Assembly: GCA_947179485.1 (NCBI GenBank)
Contig: OX359245.1
Span: forward strand, 46,611,067-46,675,066
Length of the DNA stretch: 64,000 nt
Reading direction: 5' to 3'
Origin: Allacma fusca
Taxonomy: Eukaryota; Arthropoda; Collembola; Symphypleona; Sminthuridae
The notes beneath the pieces were generated by a model. It did not search any database. It saw nothing but the letters and a program-made list of their open reading frames with translations, and was not told the origin of the DNA. The translations under genes and the position numbers were made by a program. Of the stretch, positions 1-12,560 are shown piece by piece. Each line of letters begins with the position of its first letter. Within the stretch, counting starts at the first letter, position 1.

Positions 1-3000
1 ATACATAGACTCTGCGCACATATGGTACCTGGGTCGGTTGATGTATGTCTTCTTATTTTGCACTTGGCCCCTTTCGCATCCCTGACTCGACTCGTGTCCT
101 CTTCTCGCTCTTGAAGACACAAAATCCTGTATTATTTCGTGTGTGGAGCCTAAGTTAATGTGTGTGTGTGTGGACGGGAGGGACATTAAGTAGGAATCCG
201 AGTCAAAGTCGTGAGACAAACGTCTGGAGATCTCTGATCACTCCCAAAGATTACATCCCTTCTCCGCATCCCTTCCATTAAATACGATTCTTTACATTAC
301 ATCCTATTCTTCAGCTTACAAGGTACGCAGGTTGTCCAGAAATCCTTTTAAAAAAAACCCTGGGATCAATAGAGGCCACAATTTAATTTAATTTGTCTTA
401 CTTTGCCCCAAAAATGTTTCCTACCTGTAAATGTTTCAAAAATCCTTAAAAATGTCCCGGATTTTTGTGAATGTTTTCATAGTCAGAGTCGACTGTACCT
501 GTGCACTACGTGAACCCTACGCTATACATATGAGCCATCCCAATATATGTGGTTATTACCTCATCACGTGTGTCCCTGATTTACGAGCAACGGGTCACAG
601 GTTTTTACAATAGGGAATGCAAAATACTAGTGCAAATAACATTTATTTAATCTTCCACGGATCTTGAGAATGCAAAATGTGACATTTCCATTCCCTGACA
701 TGTACACAATCATGGAGTCATATCTCTCCTATACCTTCCCATTGTGAAGGGGTTAATGCACGTGTAATTACTAACATGTAAAACACTCACTGAGAATGAT
801 CACCAGGCACGTATGGTTCCTCATGTTAAGAGTAGGAATTTTAATCTCACTTTGCCCCCAAGCACTTCCACTGTACCCTAATCTCAGATGTTTACAATTT
901 GTAATAAGCACACTCACTGTGGAGGCTCTCCTCTGCACTTATGTCCACGCTGGGTCAATAATACGTCACCTTTGCACATCTGCCTCTCAAGTGTGTCCCG
1001 CATATGAAGTTTTCCTGGCTATCCCGGCGCCCTTAAAAATCAAATAAATAAGCCGAGTCTCAAAAAATTTTTATACAAATTTTGCGCCCTTATTTGTGGG
1101 AATACCATTAATTTTTGGAGGATAGACTATAAGAGAGGTGTTTTCATGTTGCGGGTTCCGTTTCAGGGAGCTTTGACTGTAAGATAAAAATATGGGTCCA
1201 CTGAAGGTGAGGCGTGATCGAACGTGAGCACGTTTTTATATCCTTGCCATTGCAAATATTCCATCTATGAGGGAAATCACAAGAAGAAAAAAAGGCTTGT
1301 CATCAAAGTTCACACTTGGGAATGCACGATTTGTCATTATTTCATTCGGACCTAATAGTCCCGTGGCTTGGGCATTGTGATTTCTGTGGACAGCGTGCTA
1401 GGATACTCTGCCTTTTTCAAACGGCATGATTAGATTATCTCGGAATGGACGACATACAAGGGGTATATACACTGGCACTGGGACTGTTATCTCCGTTTTC
1501 AGCCTAAGATGTTAAATAGTAGTCATGACAGGACTCTGACGTTTTAATCACGACGAGGGACGTTTCATTGCGGACCATTGTTGTTGTGTGTGTGTGTGTG
1601 TGTGTATCCTGGGCCATGCATTTCATACTATCCTAGCTAAGGTACATGCTCTGTCTTAGGGTGTCTTAGACGTCTTAGAGTACCGTTGTGCTCTCCATTG
1701 ACTCACATATGCTCAAGTGTATGTTCACTTATGCACGCCTATGTGTTTGTCCACATGTGTTGTTGTGTTTGCAAGGTACATACTAGCTGTACAAAGTAGG
1801 TAATGAAAACCCGGTTATGTTGTAGCAAATTGCGATCATTATTACGATCGAACCAAACCAGCTCTTAACATTTCAATCAAAATTTTTTATATCCACGCTT
1901 TTGAAAACACCTATGAAAATCTGTTATTGCCGAGAATCTTTGAGGTTCTTAAGACAGAAATTTTACAAATAATTCCTGGCGGAATATAACGAGCGTCTTA
2001 AGGGTCGGGTTTTGTGGAAAATTTAAAAACAAATGCTTGCATTTTTACTGCAAAACATTGATAATCATTCCTTTTAGAAATTTTGTAAATGTTTTCACAT
2101 TGAATAAAGAATTTTTGGTAAATAGTAAATATTTTCTGGTTTCTGCTTCAAAACATTCAAACCTTGTTGGAATTTTTCCCCTGGAAAATTGACTCTAAAA
2201 ACAATACTCACGTCTGGAGCAATTTACGTAGATGCAAAAATTTTGCACTCTTGCAAAATAGAGTCTGAATAAAACGGAGGAAGTGTTTGGTGTCTGAATG
2301 CTGGAAAATATTTACACTGCAGCAAAAATAATAACATCCATATGGTGCATTTCGCAAATGTTTCCCTCTCCAATGTAAAATCCAACACACTTGCATTTTT
2401 GCTCCGAACATAGTTTTTGCACTATAAAGATAGGATTTCACAAGTGTCAACTTCTGCGAAAAAAATTCCTCAGTGTGGGGCTAATCTCCCGCATTAAACA
2501 CTATGAGGACAATTTAATGAGGGCAACTTCATTTATGACAAGTTTAAGTGTTCAACAGCTGGGAAAAGATGGTCGGACGATAGTAGGAGCTTAATGGGAC
2601 TTACTGTATATGTCTAAAATCCACAGTGTATTCAAGTTATAACCATCGCCCTTAAAATCCCAAATATTTTTTCCGTATAACGCCACATTGAGTTTTAAAA
2701 AATTTGGGGAAAAGTGTCTGATTAAGGGAAAATATCACTTTGCCCCAAAAATTTCCAGTGCTTTTGCAAGGACGTCTTGCACATTGAGGCTGGACTGTCC
2801 CTATAAAAAGACTTCCCAGTTTTGCATCACCCACTAAAAATTATCATTGTCATCAAATATCCTACCATTTGCTAATTCCACATAAACCCTTTATGGGACA
2901 GCGTGTTAATTCCATTAGGGAAAATTTGACCCATTTTCATTGGAGACATATACACACATTGTAATTTTTTTATTGGACAAAAATGTTGTAAAAAAATTTT

Positions 3001-4059
3001 TTTTCCATTAAATTTTCTCCTCGTCATTTTTCTGAGAGCGTAAAAAATAGTGTTTCCCACGGAAAGGAATATATTTCCTTTGCAAGAGAGAGAGAGATTC
3101 TGAGGGAAAATCCTAATTGAGTGGAGTTGACGGGCGGGAAATTTAGTTGCTCTTGTAGTAAATAGTAATTGCGTGCAATTAAGTGGAGGAGTAATTGCAA
3201 AGTAATTAACTCCTTGGAATTCAGCCTCTCCACTTATGATATGTTAATATTTGGATTTACTCCATGTAAATAGGAAGGTTGGGTGCTTCTGAAGGGGATT
3301 TAATCCCATATGTTAAAACATTGTATAATTATCCCTTTTAATTAATACTGTTACTTTAACTAGACCCACCCGGGAAATGTAATTATCTCTTTGGTAATAA
3401 AACCCCATATTAAATTACACTCCCTCAGAGTTCATTTGGGACTGGGCTTGGGAAAAGAACAATTTTAAAAATCAATTATAACCCTCAAAAGTTAATTTAC
3501 AGAGGGCTCGGATGACTCCTGGTAAATTTTGACATGCACACTCACATGTGTTTACAAATTTACGGGGGATCAATGGGAAATTACAGGAACATGTGTTACA
3601 AGGTGCAGTGGGCTGTGTTTATTTAGGGAGGTCTTGCAGGATGAAATTTTTCTCAAGTTGCCCCAATTTTCCCGGTTATGGCTTTATAAAGTGCGAGTTT
3701 GAGTTTTAATTGGGGGTATTGTGAGATTTTGCGAATTTGAGGGTGCTTTTTCCCTTTTTATGGAGAGTGGACTGTATCTTTGTATTTCGAGTAATTAAAT
3801 TGTGGGCCATTAAGGGAGCTTAAATATGCACATGCTAGCTGCAATATGTCAAGTGGGCAGAGGAAATAGGGAATTTGTGGGAATAAATGGCTGAGGACGA
3901 TTAATATTCGTTGGGGAAAAACGCTGTCCAAACAAATCACCATTACTAGGGCTGATGTGCATTAATAATTTGTTTTGCCGTTTACTGGGATATGAGTTCA
4001 TGAGGGAAAATTGGGCTGGGGTTACAGTGGGCGTGGGTTATAGCGGAGTCCAATTTTGA
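1..4059. other. AT-rich unique DNA, no gene recognised
   Basis: Only short random open frames. It includes a (TG)n microsatellite at about 1,584-1,606. The phrase 'tttgcccc(c)aa' recurs near 400, 850 and 2740, but no ordered array is apparent. Confidence 0.6.
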
Positions 4060-5000
4060 ATAAAGGTTTTAATTTTTTGTATTTCATAAAAATTTGTGGG
4101 GAATTTAAGGGCGGGTTAAAATTGCTAAAATTGTTCACAATTTGAGTAGAATTTGGTATTTTGTAGGGGAATGTTACAATTTGTGCGTAAATTTTGCATT
4201 TCATGAAATTTGTCTGTAAATTAGGGGCAGGTTAAAATTTTGACTTAAATTTTTATAAATATTGAAATTTATGTGCAATTTTATAGTAGATTAAAATTTG
4301 TGTGTGGAATTTGTAATGAATAAAATTTGTGCGAAAATTTTAAGGGCATGTTAAAATGTGTGGATGAATTTCGTCTTAACGAAATTTATGGTTAAATTAA
4401 GGGCGAGTTCAAATTTGTGAGCACGTTTCGCATTTAATAAAATGTGCGTGCAATTTGAGGGGGGCAGGTTAAAATTTGTGAATAAATTTTGGATTTAATA
4501 AATTGTCTGTGAAATTCCAGGGCAGGGGACATTTTTTGGGTAGATTTTGTACTGAGAAAAATTTATGTGTAAATTAAGGGCAGGTTCAAATTTGCGCACA
4601 GATTTTGAATTTGAAAACATTTTTGTGGAAATTAAAGACAGGTTAAAATGCGTGTAAATTTCTGTATTGCTATAGAATGTGTGCGTAATAAAAGATTAAT
4701 TTCAATTTTCATGCTTTAATTTTTGTAATTAATAAATTTTTCCTGTAAATTAATCGCATGTTAAAATGTGTGAGTAAATTTTGTATCTAAGCAAATTTGT
4801 GGAATTTAAGGGCGGTTTAAATTTTTGACACCTGGTTCTATGTATGCCATAAAATGAGCTTAGAATTTAATGACAGCTTAAAATTTAAATACTTAATTTA
4901 TTTGAATTAATAAAATTTGCTTATAGTATAAGGGCAGCGTAAAATTTTTCCCATAATTTTGGTAGGAAAATAGGTATGTAATTTTGTATTTAGTGAAATT
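4060..5000. repeat. Degenerate tandem repeat, period about 59 bp
   Basis: The anchor GGGCAGGTTAAAAT and its variants recur near 4109, 4224, 4286, 4342, 4401, 4461, 4521, 4578, 4636, 4753, 4810, 4871 and 4931. The spacing is 57-62 bp (117, or two units, where one is missed). Each anchor is followed by a TTTTGTATTTAATAAAATTTGTG-like half, heavily mutated. An old, decayed minisatellite. Confidence 0.8.
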
Positions 5001-5879
5001 TGTGTAATTGAAACGTGGGCTGAAATTTACACCCAATTTGTTGCTCTTTATGTAAAATGGGATACAATAATAATTATTCCAGAAATATCTTAGACGGCTC
5101 AAATGTCTAAAAAGCATTTCTAGACGTTCGTATGCAATATACAGGATCAGAGCAGGACGTCCGTAGGAAGGAACTGGAGTAACTGTGGAGGACTGTATTT
5201 ATGTACAAGTGGGTTTCGTATGTGCATTTTGAATTTGGGATAATTTGAGGATCCTCAATAGCTCAGAGACAAATGAATGTGTGTATGAGGGTGAATTTCC
5301 AGGAAATATTACAATAATTTGCAATAAAAGCAGGATTAATGATTTATTCAAAGAAGTGGGGAATTTAGGAGCAGTCGCTATATGTATAAAGAAACTCATG
5401 CTAAATACTACTCCGGACGGTTCCAACGTACCCCGGAATTACGGGACTCATAGAATGTGAGAATACAATGAAATTTCAATGAGAAAATCAGCCTCATGTT
5501 CCTACGTATACGTATCCGAAAACAGAAGCTATATATGCTAATACAGTGTCCCACAAAATAATAACCCAATCTTTAGCTCTTCAGAACCGTTGAGAAAATT
5601 TCCTCCTACATTAACACTAGATTTGACAGAAATGACTAAAAATAATTACGCAAAAATTTGTCTCCTTAATTTCAAATTATTACATTTTAATTCAAAATTT
5701 TCGAAAAAAAATTCTCTCAAATTTCTGGCTCATTACCCAAATATTTTGACGTATAATATTTACGCAAATCTTGAAAAATTCGCCCTTAAATTTCTTTCAA
5801 GTTTCAGACTCCTAACGCTATAAATTTTAATTAAGGTCGATTAAAAAACTTTCACCTTAAATTTTATTTAAAATTTGTT
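5001..5879. other. Unique DNA with one 70-codon open frame
   Basis: The plus-strand frame 5,233-5,457 is open and has a mixed, protein-like composition (for example YEGEFPGNITIICNKS), but has no good acceptor before it and no recognisable domain. The rest is AT-rich with nothing visible. Confidence 0.3.
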
Positions 5880-6350
5880 TCAACCAATGCTGAAAAATTC
5901 CTGGCCTCTGGCGCCGCGAAAACCTTGACCGAGGTCAAATAAATAACATTTGCAAAATTTGTCTAAAATTTTGTGACAAAATTCCTGGCCTCCGGTGCCG
6001 CAAACTTTGGTTTGGTCAAATATCCGAATATTGCAAAACATTTTGTAAAATTTCCCAAAACATTCCACAAACTTAAGTCCAGGTTAAGTAACTAAATTTT
6101 GGGGAATTTGTCTCCAACTTTGCGCCGCCCGAAATATTTTCCAATGAAAATAGCTAAATTATTTTAAAATTTATATTTTTTAAAGATATCTGGCTCCTGT
6201 TGCCGAAAACCTTGATATAGGTCATTCCGGACACTTGCATAAAATTCTCTGTAAAATTTCCTACAAAATGGGGGAAGCAAATTTTTGAAAATTTATTAAA
6301 ATCAACCGGGTTAAAATTTTGTGGGATAAATTTTCCTGGAACCGTGTGCA
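5880..6350. repeat. Degenerate repeat with CTGGC..GCCG..AAACCTTG core
   Basis: Three recognisable copies of 'aattcctggcctc..gccgc.aaa.cttg' near 5890, 5980 and 6190, plus a fragment near 6115, at roughly 90-bp steps. Strongly diverged. Confidence 0.5.
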
Positions 6351-7029
6351 TCGGAAATTTGACTAGAGCTCTTTCATTACACTATACGAGGCCTTTGCTC
6401 TTGGAAAATAATTACTTAACCCAGGAGCTGTAGGACAGGGAAAGGTGCTTGTGCATATGTATGCGTGGGAAGGAAATAGTCATTTCTAGGGGTCTAAATT
6501 CGTATGTAAAATTGGAGGAGATAGATGGAAGACTTTGAGTAGAAAGAAGGAGGAAGGCAGCCTTTGGCTAGTAATGATGTTATTATGCGAAGAACATTAA
6601 AGCTGACGTTAATTTGAGGGAAACGAGCATAATGGCATCCCATTCCCATTTCATCGCTAACTTCATCATCAATTATTCCCCATCGATTTCCAGCCCGCTC
6701 CTTGAGAACCTGGCTCGTTCTGGACCTGTAAACTCACCCGAGTCATATGTACATGCCATGCTCTTAAACGTAGACTTTGAAATGAAGCTAGGGAATAAAG
6801 CCAGGAGCTATTTAGGACTCGACTTCCATTGCATAACATTAGTACAGGTTGTCTGGAGGTGGCCCAATCAAAATCGAGCTTTTATGGGGGATTTTAGCGC
6901 TCCTATTATGGAAATTGTATTTTTAATGGGGTTTCCGGACACTACCTGAAAATTCCTGGGATGACTTGTCCTGCTCTTAATTACGAATTATTTTGTATTT
7001 TAATACTTGCAGTTTCAAACGAAAATTGT
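6351..7029. other. Unique DNA, no gene recognised
   Basis: A 111-codon plus-strand frame (6,614-6,949) is present but shows no domain, signal peptide or splice context. I see nothing else. Confidence 0.4.
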
Positions 7030-8040
7030 CAAAGGAATTTTGGGTGAATATTTTCCGATGCAAAATTCATCGACCGAAGTTCTACCAAAGCTACACTTGA
7101 TAGCATGTAAAATATTTTGGACTACAGTTGAATCGAGGCGTAACGATGAAAAATGTCAGATCTAAACTAGATGTTTAGGGGAAAATTCCAGAGTAAAAAT
7201 ATTTTCCGATGTAAAATTCTCACGTCGAGGTATATTTCAAAAAATCGTTACAAGGACAAAGTTTTGAGAGGCTGTTAAATCAAGAAATAACGGTATAAAA
7301 TTTCATACTAAAACCTGGCGATTGAGGAAGTTCAGGAGTGTAACTTTTTCCGATGCCAAATTCTTCGATCGAAGACTTGTTCCTGCTTGCTCCTGTGTAT
7401 TATTCAATAATATTAACTCTGTGAAACAGTTGGGTCAGGGGGCTTCAATGCAAAATCTCGGATTTAAGCCAGATGATGATACAAGTGTGGCAGTTTTTTA
7501 AGTGCACATTCTTCGATGTAAATTCTTTGATTGAATTGTAACGATGACAAGATTGCTTTGAAGACTTAATCATGCGTCAAATTGGGCATTCCGATGGTAA
7601 AATCTCTCATCAAACCGAAAAGGAAACCGGATCGTTTTCAGGGAACAGTTTCCGATGTGAGATTCTTCGATTGAACTTCCTTCATCGAATCCGGATGAGT
7701 TTTTGATACAACCTTCTGATTTTAAATAATCGATTAAACCCTGACGACAACAATCAATTGATAACATAAAATAATTAATGGACGTATTCCGATGTAAAAA
7801 GTCTGAAATAAAGCCTTTGACTCTAAAAATCTTCAAGCGAAGCATTCCGATGCGACACATTTTTCATAAAGCCTATCTCGGGGATAAGCCAAGCTCACAA
7901 TTTTTTGTTATAAAGATTTCTATGTCGGAGTAATTCTCTCGAGCTTGATCTTCCGATGCGAAATTGTTTTCAAGCATTCGGTAGCATACTAACAAAATAA
8001 AAAGTTGGTTGAAAATTCCGATGTAAAACTACCATATTCC
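7030..8040. repeat. Degenerate repeat marked by TTCCGATGTAAAATTCT
   Basis: The marker recurs near 7053, 7201, 7347, 7443, 7507, 7587, 7648, 7783, 7842, 7949 and 8014, often followed by TTCGATCGAA-like sequence. Spacings cluster around 60-75 bp or twice that, so this is a decayed tandem array. Confidence 0.7.
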
Positions 8041-8491
8041 CGATATGAAGGGAATGTGCTTTAATTTATTCAATTAAAATATTTAAGGCAGCAACTCCCG
8101 AAAATTAAACGAATGGGAAGGACGCACACAAGATGCGTTTTGGAAAGTACATTGAGAAAACGTTTGAATGGACTGTAAATTAATAAAGGGGCTATTAAAG
8201 AAAAAGGAGCAATTTATCAAAGCCATGACATGAGTCATTACTGTCACTCTAGGAAGAACCGAGCAGCCGGACTTCCCCAATGCTAAATTCTCAATTGAGA
8301 GTAACAACAGGGAGAAAAGGTAAAGCAGAGCGGGGCTTATATTTAAGACCAATTTTACGGGAATACGTAACACACCCGTAATTGGCAGTTCCACCCGAAT
8401 ACCTTTCAACCTCCTTCGCTATTATTATCCTGTGAGAGCTGTGCTCATTCCCTTGATACAATTCCTTTATATCTATAGTAGTGCTCGGTCT

Positions 8492-8609
8492 CTATTTTCA
8501 AAATAGGGCCTGACCAGTAGTGTTACCCTAGAGCTCATAGAAAGATAGGGGACACCCTATTTACTGTCGTACATGCTGTAAATAGGGTCACCATAGATCG
8601 CTTTGCGAT
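8492..8609. other. Cluster of three perfect inverted repeats
   Basis: CTATTTT/AAAATAG with a 1-nt spacer (8,492-8,506); ACCCTATTTAC/GTAAATAGGGT with a 13-nt spacer (8,554-8,588); ATCGC/GCGAT with a 3-nt spacer (8,597-8,609). All arms are perfect. Confidence 0.8.
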
Positions 8610-8649
8610 ATTACATAGGTATGTACGTAGGGTACCAAATGAAAAAAGG

Positions 8650-9660
8650 TTTTTGTTAGGATCAATGTTAAAGATCTGTGGTGATGTCAATGGTTCAGAG
8701 CTACGCGGTAAACAATTATAATGGTCTGTGGTAAGCTCAATGTTAAAGGTAAATGTAATGATTCGTGCTGATAACGTGTACGATAAATTACGTATCAGTC
8801 ATGGGAGTTTGACTGAATGACAAAATTGTGGATAAGTGGAGCATTGAAGTATGTATATCATGTATAAATTAATACAATGGTAAATATGCTTGCAATGACC
8901 AACGTTAAAATTTTGTCTTTAAATCATTGTCAAATCTCTGCGCTAAAATCTATGTTAAGGCGATGTATTTTGATGAATGTTAAAGACATGTGCATTTATA
9001 AATACAAAAGCTATATGCACTTACTAATTTTTACAACTCTATGCTGTGGACATTGCATAATCCCTATGATATGACTAGTGTTTAATTATATAGTAATCCA
9101 TATTACCTATGTTAAACTGTATGTCAGGACCAATGCTAAATCACTTTGCTAAGTGCAATCAATAAAATCTATTGTTAAATTCCAATGTCATGACCAGTGT
9201 TAAATCTCATTGTCCTGCCCAATGTTAAATCCCCATGTCCTGACCAATGTTAAATCTCAGTGGTCTGACCAATGTTAAATCTCAGTGGTCTGACTAATGT
9301 TAAATCCTGGTGTCCTGACCAATGTTAAATCCTGGTGTCCTGACCAATGTTAAATCCCGGTGTCCTGACCAATGTTAAAGTCCAATGTTATGTATAATGT
9401 TACATCCCAATGGTCTGACCAATGTTAATTCCCAATGGTCTGACCAATGTTAAATCCCCATGTCCTGACCAATGTTAAATCACATAATCCTGACCAACGT
9501 TAAATCCCAATAGTCTGACCAACGTTAAAGTCCAATGGTCTGACCAACGTTAAAGCCCAATGGTCTGACCAACGTTAAATCCCAATGGCCTGACCAATGT
9601 TAAGCTCCGACCTCCTGACCAATCTCAAATCCCAATGTCCTGACCAATGCTAATGCCAAC
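8650..9660. repeat. 25-bp tandem repeat (TGACCAATGTTAAATCC core)
   Basis: About 19 good copies of a 25-bp unit between 9,170 and 9,650. The 5' part (8,650-9,170) is decayed to scattered CAATGTTAAA motifs. Variation is mostly in the last 8 bp of the unit (CCAATGGTC, CCCATGTCC, CCGGTGTCC), and neighbouring copies share variants, as expected from local duplication. Confidence 0.92.
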
Positions 9661-10555
9661 CAATGCCTATTCCTACTTTCAGTAACTTAATTAGAGCCGC
9701 CAGGACTGAACTATTTAAAACTGTGACCTGGTGTCACTTCGCCCCTAAATCCCCAACATCATATCACTTCGCCCCTAAGAAGTAATAATTTCCTCTGTAT
9801 AGAAGTTATTACAGTAAATTCCCAAAATTGAGGTAGTCTAATTAGAGCCAACACTGAAACTAATTAGAAATAATTTGTAGGACGTCTCACTCCGCCCCTA
9901 AAATAACGCCATGAGTTTAAAGGTACTCGACAATAATAGCCGCATTTACCCAAAGCTTACTCAATTATTGCTCGGCAGTTCACATATTATTAGCTAATTA
10001 TTACTAGGAAGGTACTGGGATTCCGCAGAGGTCCTCGTAGGATATTCTCAGGTGGCCCCAGGATTGGATTACCCCTGGAAATTAGGTATTTACAGCCCGG
10101 GAAATATAAGACTAATGTGATAATGAGCTCATGGGAAATTGAAAAGGAAATTGTCTTATCTCCATTTGCTATGTGCTAATAATTTGGGTTCACCAAACAA
10201 TTATTTGCACATGTCCTCACCTCCTCCTCCGCTCCCCCACCATATGTCTTCCAATTAGTCCTCATGTCGGAATACGTAATGGGGCCAATTAGGCTCCTTC
10301 CCCGTAACTACTTAAACTTACATTTCCACACTCCGCCACTTATCCATATCCCCATTGAGCTTAAATGTGAATGTAATTATTACAGTTCCTATTATCCCTA
10401 ATTCACTCTCAGAGTAGGTCCTTCACAAATCCTCTTCCTGGGAATCTAATCTAAGGAATTCCTCACACACGAAGTACAGCATAGTCCCTTTAAAGATGCA
10501 AAATAGTCTCCATCCCATCCAAAGTAAAACATTTAGATTTAATTTTAATAATTGC
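9661..10555. other. Unique AT-rich DNA, no gene recognised
   Basis: Contains two 'cacttcgcccctaa' phrases near 9735 and 9765 and a third variant at 9890, but no array or frame worth noting. Confidence 0.5.
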
Positions 10556-10559
10556 CAAA

Positions 10560-11275
10560 TGGAATGTTTTTTTTGTTTTTTTTTTTAAATTGCATTTGGA
10601 CCATTTTGCATTTAATTTAAATTACATTTATACAATTACGCTTGCATTTGATAACGCATTTAGAGCATTTTGATTTTAATAGAAATCTCATTCATAAAAT
10701 TTTACTTGTAGTTGAAAGCGTACATATTTAGACCCTTTTGCTTTTATTTGTAAATGTAATTATACTATTTTGGTTTTAATTGGAATTCAATTTAGATCAA
10801 TTTGCTTTTAATTTGAATTGCTTGTAGAGCATTTTGCTTTTAGTTTGAAAATGCATTTGGGCCATTTTGCTTTTAATTTTAATTGTTTGTAGAACATTTT
10901 GCTTTTAAATTGAAATGCATTTGGACCATTCTGCTTTTAATTTGAATTGCACGTAGAACATTTTGCTTTTAATTGAAATTGCATTTAGACCATTTTGCTT
11001 TTAATTAAAATTGCATTTAGGACCTTTTGCTTTTAATTGAAATTGCATTTAGAACATTTTGCTTTTAATTTACAACGTATTTAGCCCATTTTGCTTTTAA
11101 TTTACAACGTATTTAGCCCATTTTGCTTTTAATTTACAACGTATTTAGCCCATTTTGCTTTTAATTTACAACGTATTTAGCTCATTTTGCTTTTAATTTA
11201 CAACGTATTTAGCTCATTTTGCTTTTAATTTACAACGTATTTAGCCCATTTTGCGTCTACTTGGAACTGTAATTA
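10560..11275. repeat. 32-bp satellite, forward copy (CATTTTGCTTTTAATT core)
   Basis: A unit of 32 bp. The last six copies (from about 11,089) are near identical, while earlier copies decay leftwards. The same unit occurs at 33.2-33.8 kb reversed and at 38.1-38.4 kb forward. Confidence 0.93.
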
Positions 11276-12299
11276 TTCGAGCATTTGGCTTATACAGAAT
11301 TGAAGCTAAAGGAGATTATACAGTGTGAATGGACTGTATAGGTAGAAAGTCTGGAGATTAAATCCAGACACACGCCAGGAGACCAGGTCTGCTGAATATT
11401 TAGCGTGAGTGTAATAAGAAGAGCTGGGAATAAAATAATAATTCGTATGGAGAGTATAATAAACGCGTGGAAGTTATGAATACGTGATTGGCCCGAGTTC
11501 CTCTTCACTTCTCTACCCTTCAGACTTGTAGTACTGTGTATATGTTTGTATGTGTGAAGTGATGTCCTTATGTAGTTGTTGCTGTAGTAATAGTAATGAG
11601 GAGAGTATTGCAGTGTGCTTGGACATTGTGGAAGTGGAATTATTAGAGATTACGCAGGGGGCTTTTAGGTGGACGTAAGTCCCTGTAATGTCGTAAATTA
11701 TGCGGGTTATTAGACTCAAATTGGTCTTCCAGAGGAGGGCCTGTACTTTATGGTAAAGGTCCGTAAACTCTTGAGGTATAGGGAAATTCAATGGGGGAAT
11801 ATTGTGACAAGGTCCTTCTTAATTCCACTGCATGCACTCAGTGCAGGCGTTTTCATCCTGTAATGTGCTCTTATGACTACTGTATTGTATTGCAATGACT
11901 GAAAACACCAGAATTTAACTCATGCGTGTGTCTTTTTATGAGGGCAAATTAGCCGTCTGGTCAAAATTTAAGGGGTACAAGTCAACTTTTATTTTTCAAT
12001 TTTTATTTTTCAAATTTCTTAAGTACAGTTTACGGAGCTGCATTTGATGAAATTTAGTTCAAAACAATGTTAAAGTTTGACTTCAGTGTAAGTCAAGTTG
12101 TTTTCAAAATTACTTCAAATTTTAAGTATGCCCGTATTTATTAGGATGAGATAAAATTTCCGAGGATTATAGTCAAATATGAGGAAATTAAGGGCCAAAT
12201 TTTATGTAAATGTAGATCCAGTTGAAGGAACGGCGCAATAAATTTACCAAATTCAATGCAATGTAGGCTAAATTTTGAAAATTTTAGGGAAATCAGATT
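11276..12299. other. Unique AT-rich DNA, no gene recognised
   Basis: Two minus-strand open frames (11,290-11,508 and 11,513-11,791) have no recognisable features. Confidence 0.4.
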
Positions 12300-12560
12300 A
12301 AAATTTGTGACAAATTTGCTTAAAATTTGGGGTAAATTCGCTTGAAATGTGGAGGAAATTCTTTTAAAATTTGTGGTAAATTTGCTTAAAATTTGTGGTA
12401 AATTTGCTTAAAATTTGTGGTAAATTTGCTTAAAATTTGTGGTAAATTTGCTTAAAATTTGTGGCAAATTTGCTTAAAATTTGTGGCAAATTTGCTTAAA
12501 ATTTGGAACAGATTTGCTTAAAATTTGGGAATAAGTTTTAAATGTTGTGGCAAGTTCTTT
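12300..12560. repeat. 22-bp tandem repeat (TTAAAATTTGTGGTAAATTTGC)
   Basis: About ten copies of a 22-bp unit, the central ones identical. Related but scrambled AAATTT motifs extend from about 11,960 to 13,300, suggesting a larger decayed array. Confidence 0.92.

Noticed and set aside
9170-9660. CRISPR-like regular array
   Set aside because: Adjacent units are continuous with no unique spacers, and the host is a eukaryote. It is a 25-bp tandem repeat.
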